Positions 1-6,672 of a DNA stretch of 15,512 nt are shown here, piece by piece; positions within the stretch are counted from its first letter, which is position 1, and the number at the start of each line of letters is the position of its first letter. The translations under genes were made by a program, and so were the position numbers. The notes under the pieces are model-generated. The model ran no database searches, was not told where the DNA came from, and was given only the letters and a program-made list of their open reading frames with translations. The DNA is from Candidatus Eiseniibacteriota bacterium (GTDB lineage: Bacteria; Eisenbacteria; RBG-16-71-46; JAGVPR01). The stretch covers positions 1-15,512 of the forward strand of contig JAGVPR010000130.1 in assembly GCA_020052115.1 (NCBI GenBank). Direction: 5' to 3'.

Positions 1-139
1 CGCCGGGAAGCGGCTCGGCGAGCGCTTTGAGGACGACCTCGGGCCCGATCCCGGCGGCATCCCCCATCGTCACGACGATGAGCGGATCGGCGCCGCGCGC
101 CGCCTCGCTTGCGATACTCCGGGCCGATCCCGCGGTCAT
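1..139 (-). CDS. pdxA: 4-hydroxythreonine-4-phosphate dehydrogenase PdxA (N-terminal part; cut by window edge)
   Basis: Only the first 46 codons are inside the window. PdxA oxidises 4-phosphohydroxy-L-threonine with NAD in the DXP-dependent branch of pyridoxal phosphate synthesis, in the cytoplasm. The call rests on the signature VVTMGDAAGIGPEVVLKAL at residues 23-41, which matches the family's N-terminal T-MGDPAGIGPE-V motif. Alanine replaces the usual proline after GD. About 20 extra residues precede the motif, slightly more than usual. The ATG at 139-137 is preceded by a purine-rich GGAGGAAGAGGA and overlaps the stop codon of the upstream S4 gene as ATGA, so translation is probably coupled. 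Its place downstream of a surA-like gene fits the known surA-pdxA neighbourhood. The function call is secure; completeness cannot be judged. Confidence 0.88.
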   Translation of the reverse strand, partial: MTAGSARSIASEAARGADPLIVVTMGDAAGIGPEVVLKALAEPLPG

Positions 140-414
140 TCCTCTTCCTCCCACCGTTCGCGCCGGCGGTCGAGAAGCGTCTCGTAGCAGGTGTGCGCTT
201 CCTTCCGGCTGACGCTCTTCTCGGGGACGAGGAGCACGCGCACCTTGAGTTCGCGGTCGTTGGTCTTCAGTTCGATGAGATCCCCGGGGTGGACCTCGCG
301 GCTCGCGCGCGGGATCTCGCCGTTCACGCGGACCTGGCCGCGCTCGAGCGACCGTGCGGCCTGCGAGCGGGTCTTCAGGAGACAGACCGTGCCTAGATAG
401 AGGTCGAGGCGCAT
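136..414 (-). CDS. RNA-binding S4 domain protein (RqcP/Hsp15-like)
   Basis: A 92-aa protein made almost entirely of an S4 RNA-binding domain: RLDLYLGTVCLLKTRSQA at residues 2-19, then ERGQVRVNGE and a PGDLIEL strand up to about residue 50. The tail is charged and ends in a Glu run. Small S4 proteins of this shape (Hsp15, RqcP) bind stalled or split 50S subunits carrying peptidyl-tRNA in ribosome quality control. That role is inferred from the family. I chose the ATG at 414 because the S4 domain begins right after it, although its ribosome-binding site is poor. A GTG at 447, eleven bases after the surA stop and near a GAGAAG, is an alternative that would add 11 residues. It lies 43 bp after surA and overlaps pdxA by ATGA, so the three genes look co-transcribed. 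Confidence 0.85.
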   Translation of the reverse strand: MRLDLYLGTVCLLKTRSQAARSLERGQVRVNGEIPRASREVHPGDLIELKTNDRELKVRVLLVPEKSVSRKEAHTCYETLLDRRRERWEEEE

Positions 415-457
415 CGTCCGTGCGTGTCCAGCGCCGCGCGCGCCCACGGCGCGCTTC

Positions 458-1807
458 TCACCCGGCGCGCTTCTCGATGTAGTAGTTCTTGCGGAGTCCG
501 GCGATCCACTCCTCGTATGCGGCCTGGAGCTTCTCCTGGTACGCGAGCTGGGACAGTTCCTCCCGGACCTCGCTGAGCGCGTAGTCCTGTTCGGGGATCC
601 GCTCGACGAGCAGGAAAAGGTGGAAGCCGCGTTCATCGGTGAGGACATCCGTGACGCCGCCTGCGGAGAGGTTCTGCACCGCCGTGAGGTAGGGGTCGCG
701 AAGCGCCTTGACGGGGATATTGCCCAGGTCCCCGCCGGAATCTCGCACGTCCCGCTCGTCGGAGAAGCGGCGCGCGAGATCCTCGAAGGGCTCGCCCTTG
801 CGGACGCGGTCGAGGATGTCGCCCGCGAGGGCGCCGGCCATCTGCTTCTCCTTGTCGCCGGCGGAGGCCGCCACGATGATGTGTCGCACGCGGGCTTCCT
901 CGCCGCTTCGCTCGTCCACGCGGAGGATGTGGTAGCCCTGGCTCGACTTGAACGGCTCGCTCACCTCGCCGATCGGCAGCTTGAACGCCACCGAATCGAA
1001 GACCGCCTCCAGCTCGCCCTTTCGCACGCGGCCGATGTCGCCGCCATACTTGGAGCTGGCGTCCTGAGAGACCTCGGAGGCCACCTTCGCGAAGTCCTCG
1101 CCGCCGACGATGCGGAGCCGGGCGGCGGTCAACATCGCGCGGGCCCCGTCTTCAGCGGAGGGGTCCGGCTTGGGCGCGATGAGGATGTGGCGCAGGTGCA
1201 CCTGCTCGGGCCGCTTCGGGAGTTCGGCGCGGTGCTTCAGGAAGTAGGCGTCCACGTCCGCGTCCGCGACCTGAACCTTGCTCCGGATCTCCTTGCCCAC
1301 GAGGCGGCTCTGGAGCATCTGCTTCTGCACCTCGCCGCGGTAGCGCTCGCGAAGCCGGTCGATCGTGAGCCCCTCGCGCTCGAGCTCGATCGTGAACTGC
1401 TCATCGGAGCCGATGCGCTGCTTGGTGTCGCGGATCGCGTCGTCCACGGCCGATTCGAGGTCACTCTCGGGGACCGTGATCCCCTGTTTCTTCGCCTCGG
1501 CGAGGACGACCTTCTCGTCAATCATCCGGTCGAGGATCTCCTCGCGAAGCGTGCGTAGGGCGGCCGTGTCGCCCTCGGCGATGTTCTGCTGGGAGGCGTA
1601 GACGCCGGTCTGTTCGTCCACCTCGCTCTTCAAGATCACCTGGTCCTCGACGATGGCGGCGATCTTGTCCACAGGCTCGGCAAGTGCTTTGTCCGCGAAG
1701 AGGACCACCAGGATGAAACCGAGGGCGAGGGCGCCGGCCAGTGCGGCGAAGACGATCAGGGTGCGGATCACGCGACGGGCGAGATCCCTCTTCTGCTGGG
1801 GCGTCAT
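458..1807 (-). CDS. surA: SurA-like periplasmic peptidyl-prolyl isomerase/chaperone, two parvulin domains
   Basis: A 449-aa protein with one N-terminal hydrophobic segment (residues 14-37, ending FADKALA). A SurA-N chaperone region follows (about 44-190, beginning VDKIAAIVEDQVILKSEV), then two PpiC/parvulin domains (about 202-298 from VHLRHILI, and 305-404 from ARVRHIIV), then a basic C-terminal helix. Each parvulin domain keeps the GGD-G and GFH/GYH-L landmarks. SurA escorts outer-membrane proteins across the periplasm, which implies a diderm cell. The hydrophobic segment is long and may be an uncleaved anchor, as in PrsA/PpiD-like proteins, so the exact orthology is uncertain. The ATG at 1807 is preceded by GGAAAGGAAG at good spacing. 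The open frame continues upstream, but that extension is Pro/Arg-rich and unlike protein. Gene order surA-S4-pdxA supports the name. Confidence 0.85.
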   Translation of the reverse strand: MTPQQKRDLARRVIRTLIVFAALAGALALGFILVVLFADKALAEPVDKIAAIVEDQVILKSEVDEQTGVYASQQNIAEGDTAALRTLREEILDRMIDEKVVLAEAKKQGITVPESDLESAVDDAIRDTKQRIGSDEQFTIELEREGLTIDRLRERYRGEVQKQMLQSRLVGKEIRSKVQVADADVDAYFLKHRAELPKRPEQVHLRHILIAPKPDPSAEDGARAMLTAARLRIVGGEDFAKVASEVSQDASSKYGGDIGRVRKGELEAVFDSVAFKLPIGEVSEPFKSSQGYHILRVDERSGEEARVRHIIVAASAGDKEKQMAGALAGDILDRVRKGEPFEDLARRFSDERDVRDSGGDLGNIPVKALRDPYLTAVQNLSAGGVTDVLTDERGFHLFLLVERIPEQDYALSEVREELSQLAYQEKLQAAYEEWIAGLRKNYYIEKRAG

Positions 1808-1926
1808 GGGCTTCCTTTCCAGGCTTCCAGAGCGTCCGGTGTGCCAGCCGAGCGAGTGGCCACGGCGGGCGGCCCGGACAACCTCCCGCGGGCGGCTCAA
1901 ACGGATTCCCGCAGCCGGCCCGGGGA

Positions 1927-1935
1927 ACCATACCA
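1927..1935 (-). promoter_or_regulatory. Possible extended -10 promoter element for surA
   Basis: On the minus strand the sequence reads TGGTATGGT, a TGn-extended -10 type element, about 120 bp upstream of the surA start. There is no good -35 box at 16-18 bp. This is the best candidate in the surA leader but is weak on its own. Confidence 0.22.
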
Positions 1936-2337
1936 CCGGGTCCCGGCGGGCGGAAGCCGGGTAAAGTGCCCCGTCGCCCGGCCCTGTCTCCGCGGTTCTT
2001 GGGGCCGTCGGCGGGTCCCGGCCCCGCGGCCGCCGGATGGGAAGACGCGGGACCCCGTCCAAGGGGCCTACACCATGAGGGTTGGGATGGGTCCAGGGGT
2101 GCGGGGCCGGCAGAGGGTGTACCTCGCTTCGCGGCGCACGGGCCCGCGCCCTGCGGGAGGCGCTACACGGGAGGCGACGCAACCTCGACGGTGCCGTCGG
2201 ATTCGCGACGCCCGGCGCCACGGACTCCAGCCGCCTGCGCGGTTTGGACGGAAGCCGCGGTAATTTCACAATTGGTGTCACTATCGCGACATCCTGAACA
2301 ATCCTACGGACAAACGATCGGCCACCGGATAATTCAC

Positions 2338-2366
2338 TTGACGATCCACTAGTCAGATGCTAGTGT
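2338..2366 (+). promoter_or_regulatory. Candidate sigma-70-type promoter for the peptide-regulator pair
   Basis: TTGACG at 2338-2343 and TAGTGT at 2361-2366 are separated by 17 bp in an AT-richer island. The -35 is 5/6 to consensus; the -10 keeps only T1, A2 and T6. The -10 lies within the CTAG inverted repeats, which would suit an operator. The predicted leader to the ATG at 2695 is long, about 320 nt. Confidence 0.4.
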
Positions 2367-2373
2367 GTCTAGC
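2347..2373. repeat. Interlocking CTAG palindromes (candidate operator)
   Basis: Two perfect inverted repeats share a half-site. CACTAG (2347-2352) pairs with CTAGTG (2360-2365) across 7 bp. GCTAG (2359-2363) pairs with CTAGC (2369-2373) across 5 bp. They overlap the candidate -10 box. Either they bind a dimeric regulator or they are alternative hairpins at the 5' end of the transcript. Confidence 0.5.
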
Positions 2374-2694
2374 GCACTGACAACACCCCTTGTGATGATA
2401 GTGGCCGGCTCAACGACGCTCCCCTCGCGACGCAACGCCGGTCTCAGGAGATGGACCCCCGCCTCGGGTTCGAAATCCCTCTCGAAGGGCGCCTCTCACA
2501 GGGCGCGCTGGCGCCTGCATCGCCGAGGTCCGCCCGCCTTCCGGCATGCCGCACCGCGCCGAACGACGACATGGAGGGCTCGGCCATGCGCGATCCGCCC
2601 GCTTGACGTCTCTCACTGTCCGCCGCCGGACGGTCCTCCTCTCGCCCCGGCGCGGTCCCGACATCAATGCCTTTCACATCATGGAGCGACGACA

Positions 2695-2988
2695 ATGGAC
2701 CGAAAGTGCACTAAAGCGCTCGTACTTGCCGCCCTGTGTTGGGCTGCCGTAGGGTTGCAATCGCTTCCGCCCCTCATTGCCCGGGCGGAGGCGCTTTTCC
2801 GCTTCATCCCCATCGCAACCGGCGATCCTGACGATGTGTATTGGTCGCCGCCGCCTCCGGGCCATACCGCGGGAACGTCCGCCGGCGCACCGGCGGGCAC
2901 CGAGCCGCGCGAGTTCGTTCACCGGCAGGGTCGCGAGCCTCTGGCTTGGCTCGGGCGTCTCCTGTCCCTGATCCTGTTCCGTCCCTGA
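2695..2988 (+). CDS. Small putative secreted peptide of unknown function
   Basis: A 97-aa protein I do not recognise. Residues 1-4 are basic, 8-20 are hydrophobic (ALVLAALCWAAVG), and an ARA at 29-31 could be a signal peptidase site, leaving a mature peptide of about 66 residues. The middle is rich in Pro, Gly and Ala (SPPPPG at 51-56, then GTSAGAPAGT). The C-terminus is a short amphipathic or hydrophobic segment, WLGRLLSLILFRP. The ATG at 2695 follows a GGAG at 2683-2686. It ends 14 bp before the sigma-54 activator, so the two are almost certainly co-transcribed. Codon use is a little less GC-extreme than its neighbours. It could be a signalling or leader peptide linked to the regulator, or only a small envelope protein. 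The signal-peptide-like start and tight spacing argue that it is a real gene. Confidence 0.55.
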   Translation: MDRKCTKALVLAALCWAAVGLQSLPPLIARAEALFRFIPIATGDPDDVYWSPPPPGHTAGTSAGAPAGTEPREFVHRQGREPLAWLGRLLSLILFRP

Positions 2989-3002
2989 GGAAGGGTGGCT
3001 GA

Positions 3003-5459
3003 ATGTTCATCTCGACCGATCGTCAAGAAGCCGTCGAGCGGGACGAAGCTGCCCGTCCTGTTCGGGATCCTGGCGCGAAGTTGAAGCAAGCGCTCGATCT
3101 TCTGAGGATCTACCTCGGAGGTCATGCGTATCAGGCCGCGGAATCACTTCTCGAGGATCTGCGCTCCACGCTCGTCGATCCCGCCGTCCCGTTCGAGGCG
3201 GCGGCGGAGGTGCGGCGTTACGAAGCTGAATGCCTGCTGGAGAGGGGCCGCGCGTCGGAGGCGCTCGCGTTGTGCGAATCGCAGCTCGCGCGGGAGAGTC
3301 TGCTGCCGGACGACCTGCGGCTCGCGTTCTGGACGCTTGCGGCGCGCGCCCTCTTCCTGCGGGGTGAGTACGGCCGGGTGCTCGACGTGTGCGAGCGGAT
3401 GATCGACTCGGTCACCCGCCTCGGACAGTTCGCGTGGCTCGGAGAGATGGAGACGCTTTCGGGGTTGGCGCGTCAGAGGGTGCGCGAATTCTCGCGGGCC
3501 CGCCAGCACTTCGAGAACGCTCTCTTCGCGTTCCAGCGGATCGGCTCCACGCCGGGGATGATCCGCACGATGATCCATCTCGGTATCCTGCTCAAGAACG
3601 ACACCCGCTGGGACATGGCCCTGGACCATCTGCGCCGCGCGCAGCGGCTCGCCGAGGAATTGGGCGACGTCGTGCGTGTCGCACAGACCGGTGTCAATAT
3701 CGGGATCGTCGCGTTCAAGTCGGGACGCTGGGAGGTGGCGGAGACCGCCCTCGACCGCGCCCTGGCTGCCTACCGGGCCGTGGGCAGGCCGCAGGGAATC
3801 ACCTGCGCGGCCATCGCTCGCGCCTCGCTGCACCGGGTGCGCGGTGAGTTCGACATGGCGCGATCCCTGTACCGGGAGGCGCTCCTGCTCTCGAGGCGTC
3901 ATGGTTTCCAGCGCGAGATAGTGCTCTGCTACGAATTCCTCGGCGAACTGGAGCACGACCGCGGGCATCCGCACCGGGCGCTCAGGCTTTACCAGAAGGC
4001 GCTCGAAATCGCGATGCGCATCGCCCCTCAGGGCGATCTCATCTCCGAGATCGAGCGCCGTATCGCCGAGAGCCTCACCGCGCTCGGCGAGATCGAGCCG
4101 GCGGCGGAGTCGGCGCGGCGAGGCCTGGCCGTGGCGCTCTCCATCGGAGATCGCTTCGAGGAGGCGGCCATCCACCGCGCCCTGGGTGCCGTCTTCGCGG
4201 CGAAGGGGGACGCGGTGTCCGCGCTCGAGCATCTGGAGCGAAGCGCCGCCGCCTTCCGAGCGATGGACGCCCCGCATGAACTTTCGAAGACGCTCGTCAT
4301 CCTCGGGGATGTGTGGAGTCTGAGCGATGAGGAGCCGGCGCCGGAGAGGGCGCGCGAGGCCTTCTGGGAAGCGCGCCACCTCCTTCGGCGGCTGGGGCTC
4401 TCTCTCGAGAGGGCCGACGTCCGGCTGGAGGCTCTGCAGCGCGGCGGTCTCGCGCCGGCGTCACCCGCGAGACGCCCGAGGCCGGCCCCGACTTCGGACC
4501 GGGACTTCTCCCGCTTCGGCTTTCTCACGCGCGACCCGGGACTCCTGGGCGCGCTCGGGGAACTCGAGAGCTTCGCTCAGACGCGACTTCCGGTGCTCGT
4601 CATCGGCGAGAGCGGCGTCGGGAAGGAACTCGTCGCTCAGGCCGTCCACGAGATGAGCGACCGGCGTCATCGCCGCTTCGTCCCGGTGAATTGCGGCACG
4701 CTGCCGGCCGGGATGCAGGAGAGCGAGCTGTTCGGGCACGTGCGCGGCGCCTTCACCGGCGCCGACCGCGACCGGCTGGGGCTCTTCGAGGCGGCCGACG
4801 GCGGCACGATCTTCCTGGACGAGGTCGGCGAGATGACGCACCGGGCGCAGGTGAAGCTCCTGCGTGTGCTCGAGTCCGGCGAGATCCGCCGGCTGGGAGA
4901 GGCGTTCTTCCGCCGCGTGGACGTGCGCGTCGTTTCGGCCACGAACGCCGACCTCGCGGCCGCGCTCCGCCAGAAGAAGTTCCGCGAGGACCTCTACTAC
5001 CGCCTGAACGGGGTCATGATAGAGATCCCGCCGCTTCGCGACAGGCTGGGGGATGTGCCGCTCATCGCGCAGTTCCTCGTCGAGCGGTTCTCGCGCGAGA
5101 TGGGAAAGGCGGTGAAGGTCTCTCCGCTCGTGAACGCGGCGCTCCGGAGCTATCGCTGGCCGGGGAACGTGCGCGAGCTACGTCACCAGATCGAGCGGGC
5201 GATGGCGCTCGTGGCGGACGGTGGGGTCGTGCTGCCCGATCACCTGTCGCTTCCCTGCTCCGGGCCCATCTCCAGCGAGTCCGCCACGCTCGCCGAGCGC
5301 GTACTCGCCGAGGAGCGGCGCCTCATCCTCGAGGCCCTCGAGCGGAGCGGGTGGAACAGAACCCGGGCCGCGAGGTGCCTCGGGAACATGAGCCGCACGA
5401 CACTGGTAGGGAAGATGAAGAAGCTCGGAGTCGTAAGACCGGCGGCGGCGAGGATCTGA
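3003..5459 (+). CDS. Sigma-54-dependent transcriptional activator with N-terminal TPR repeats and Fis-type HTH
   Basis: An 818-aa cytoplasmic regulator. Residues about 30-480 are helical repeats of TPR type (for example AEELGDVVRVAQTGVNIGIV and HPHRALRLYQKALEIA), a sensing or protein-binding module. The AAA+ domain spans about 500-755 with Walker A GESGVGKE (535-542), the sigma-54 contact loop GAFTGA (582-587), Walker B GGTIFLDEVGEM (600-611), and downstream REDLYYRLN and WPGNVRELR motifs. A Fis-like helix-turn-helix (about 770-808, GWNRTRAARCLG) ends the protein. The intact GAFTGA indicates true activation of sigma-54 RNA polymerase rather than a degenerate relative. There is no receiver, GAF or PAS domain, so the input is probably a protein or peptide bound by the TPRs. 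The ATG follows AGGAAGG at 2988-2994. No -24/-12 promoter was found in the window, so the target genes may be elsewhere. Confidence 0.92.
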   Translation: MFISTDRQEAVERDEAARPVRDPGAKLKQALDLLRIYLGGHAYQAAESLLEDLRSTLVDPAVPFEAAAEVRRYEAECLLERGRASEALALCESQLARESLLPDDLRLAFWTLAARALFLRGEYGRVLDVCERMIDSVTRLGQFAWLGEMETLSGLARQRVREFSRARQHFENALFAFQRIGSTPGMIRTMIHLGILLKNDTRWDMALDHLRRAQRLAEELGDVVRVAQTGVNIGIVAFKSGRWEVAETALDRALAAYRAVGRPQGITCAAIARASLHRVRGEFDMARSLYREALLLSRRHGFQREIVLCYEFLGELEHDRGHPHRALRLYQKALEIAMRIAPQGDLISEIERRIAESLTALGEIEPAAESARRGLAVALSIGDRFEEAAIHRALGAVFAAKGDAVSALEHLERSAAAFRAMDAPHELSKTLVILGDVWSLSDEEPAPERAREAFWEARHLLRRLGLSLERADVRLEALQRGGLAPASPARRPRPAPTSDRDFSRFGFLTRDPGLLGALGELESFAQTRLPVLVIGESGVGKELVAQAVHEMSDRRHRRFVPVNCGTLPAGMQESELFGHVRGAFTGADRDRLGLFEAADGGTIFLDEVGEMTHRAQVKLLRVLESGEIRRLGEAFFRRVDVRVVSATNADLAAALRQKKFREDLYYRLNGVMIEIPPLRDRLGDVPLIAQFLVERFSREMGKAVKVSPLVNAALRSYRWPGNVRELRHQIERAMALVADGGVVLPDHLSLPCSGPISSESATLAERVLAEERRLILEALERSGWNRTRAARCLGNMSRTTLVGKMKKLGVVRPAAARI

Positions 5460-5479
5460 GCCTCGCTCGAGAGCGTGAC

Positions 5480-5509
5480 CGAGGGCCGGGGCCCGTGCTC
5501 CGGCCCTCG
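5480..5509 (+). terminator. Terminator-like hairpin after the sigma-54 regulator
   Basis: CGAGGGCCGG (5480-5489) and CCGGCCCTCG (5500-5509) form a perfect 10-bp stem with a 10-nt loop, 20 bp after the stop codon. There is no T run, so it may be an RNA 3'-end stabiliser or a U-tract-less terminator. A separate promoter follows at 5573. Confidence 0.5.
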
Positions 5510-5572
5510 ATGCGCGCCAGGCCGGAGAAAGGTATCTGAAAATGTCGTTAGTGTGACCAAGTCGGGACGTGA

Positions 5573-5601
5573 TTGACAAACTAGCCACCCCACGGTAGCA
5601 T
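5573..5601 (+). promoter_or_regulatory. Sigma-70-type promoter for the secreted protein gene at 5687
   Basis: A perfect TTGACA (5573-5578), a 17-bp spacer and TAGCAT (5596-5601, 4/6 to TATAAT with T1, A2 and T6 kept). The predicted start is near 5608, giving a leader of about 80 nt. This is the best -35 match in the window. Confidence 0.7.
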
Positions 5602-5686
5602 CCCTCCACGATTACCTCGATCCTCCCGCGAGCATCTCCGAGGAGGCCCCAATCCCATCACGCGTCCGTGAACGACGGAGGTTTCA

Positions 5687-6511
5687 ATGCCCGCCCGCTA
5701 CGACCTCTCAGCAGTCCGTCGCGCTCTCGTCGCGCTGCTCGTCGCTGGAGCTGCGCTCGCCATCTCCGGCGGTTCCGCCGGGGCCGGTTCCATCTTCATC
5801 ACCGGCCACGATCCCGACTTCCACTCCCTGGCCGGCAACCCGGCCGGCGCGCAGCGCATCAACCAGGTCGCGATCTCGTTCGTGACCGATACCGCCTTCA
5901 ATCCGTACGCGGCCGGCGCGCCGATGTTCCTCTTCGTGGAGTCGAACATCCCCGTGCCCTCGGGCCACATCCGCGGCAAGAACGGCGTCATCGCCAGCGG
6001 CTATGTCGAAGGTGCGGATTTCGAGCACCACGACGTCTCGACGCTCATGGCCGAGCTGAACCTCCTCGGGACGAAGTACTGCGCCATCGTCGTCGCCTCC
6101 GACTTCGGCGGCACGCTCACGCAAGGCGAGCTGGACGTCCTGAACGCCCGCCGAACGGACATCGTTAACTTCCTGAACGCCGGCGGGGGGCTCTACGCGA
6201 TGTCGGAGAGCAACGGCGGCGCCGGGCTGACGCCGAGCGGCGGGCACTTCTACTTCCTCCCGTTCGTCATTACCAGCACGCTGTTCAACCAGGTCGAGTC
6301 CGGCATCACCGTGACGCCTTACGGTGCGAGCCTCGGGCTCACGAACGCCGACGTGAACGGCAACGTCTCGCACTGCATCTTCCTCGGCGCGGGGCCGCTG
6401 AACGTGGTGGACGTGGATCCCGCAGGGGACATCCTGAGTCTTGCGGGCCGGCCGGAGACGGTGCCGGTCGAGGCCGTCACCTGGGGCAAACTCCGCTCAC
6501 TCTTCCGATAG
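5687..6511 (+). CDS. Secreted protein of unknown function with a short conserved-looking C-terminal tail
   Basis: A 274-aa protein. Residues 1-34 form a Sec signal peptide (basic RR at 11-12, hydrophobic ALVALLVAGAALAIS, cleavage near AGAGS). The mature part starts with SIFITGHDPDFHSLAGN and has alternating strands such as YCAIVVASDF (131-140) and an NAGGGLYAMSE loop (164-174). This resembles flavodoxin-like or class-I amidotransferase-like folds seen in secreted PEP-CTERM-type proteins, but no catalytic Cys-His pair is evident, so I give no enzyme function. The last 15 residues, PVEAVTWGKLRSLFR, look like a separate tail and may be a sorting or anchoring signal (inference). The start has GGAGG at 5677-5681. 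It has its own promoter and a hairpin before it, so it is probably a single-gene unit downstream of the regulator. Confidence 0.75.
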   Translation: MPARYDLSAVRRALVALLVAGAALAISGGSAGAGSIFITGHDPDFHSLAGNPAGAQRINQVAISFVTDTAFNPYAAGAPMFLFVESNIPVPSGHIRGKNGVIASGYVEGADFEHHDVSTLMAELNLLGTKYCAIVVASDFGGTLTQGELDVLNARRTDIVNFLNAGGGLYAMSESNGGAGLTPSGGHFYFLPFVITSTLFNQVESGITVTPYGASLGLTNADVNGNVSHCIFLGAGPLNVVDVDPAGDILSLAGRPETVPVEAVTWGKLRSLFR

Positions 6512-6512
6512 A

Positions 6513-6527
6513 GCGCGCTTCGCGCGC
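6513..6527 (+). terminator. Short GC hairpin directly after the secreted protein gene
   Basis: GCGCGC (6513-6518) and GCGCGC (6522-6527) with a TTC loop begin two bases after the stop codon. A second, competing stem can form with the following TTGCGCG. There is no U tract, so terminator function is uncertain. Confidence 0.3.
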
Positions 6528-6606
6528 GCAAGTTGCGCGAGGGCCCGGACGCCAGCCGGTCAGCCGGGATGAGGGGACAACAGTGGGCCCGCCCGTCCCG
6601 TCGCCC

Positions 6607-6632
6607 GGACCCGGTCCGGGTCCTCGCGTTTT
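6607..6632. terminator. Bidirectional terminator-like palindrome between convergent genes
   Basis: GGACCCGG (6607-6614) and CCGGGTCC (6616-6623) are perfect arms around a single T. A TTTT run follows at 6629-6632. It lies between the convergent genes ending at 6511 and 6673, where a shared terminator is expected. Confidence 0.5.
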
Positions 6633-6672
6633 CCCCGCCGTGTGGACGCAGCGCTCCCCGCGGCTCCCGGTC

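Larger units (their letters stand above)
1808..2694. other. Long region without a convincing gene (887 bp) between divergent transcription units
   Basis: No reading frame here looks like protein. All long frames are rich in Pro, Arg, Gly and Ser and have no recognisable domain or well-placed ribosome-binding site. From about 1808 to 2260 the DNA is very GC-rich with many short GC inverted repeats. From about 2262 to 2400 it is clearly more AT-rich and carries three CTAG tetramers in 24 bp and a TTGACG-17-TAGTGT promoter-like element. From 2400 to 2694 it is GC-rich again and would form a leader of more than 300 nt for the peptide gene at 2695. I looked for RNase P RNA, tmRNA, 6S RNA and common riboswitch cores by eye and recognised none. 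Confidence 0.6.

Noticed and set aside
1808..2281. N-terminal extension of the surA frame up to an ATG near 2281
   Set aside because: The added 158 residues are Pro/Arg-rich with no domain, and the internal ATG at 1807 has a good ribosome-binding site directly followed by the membrane segment.
2462..2482. tRNA-like T-loop sequence GGGTTCGAAATCCC
   Set aside because: The loop has one base too many for a tRNA T-arm, and no acceptor, D or anticodon stems can be drawn upstream.
3144..4379. A 411-codon minus-strand frame inside the regulator gene
   Set aside because: Antisense to the TPR region; composition is Arg/Glu/Pro/Leu-biased and shows no recognisable family.
2400..5686. Sigma-54 (-24/-12) promoters near the sigma-54 activator
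   Set aside because: I scanned the non-coding parts upstream and downstream of the regulator for GG-N10-GC with TGGC/TTGC context and found no good match.
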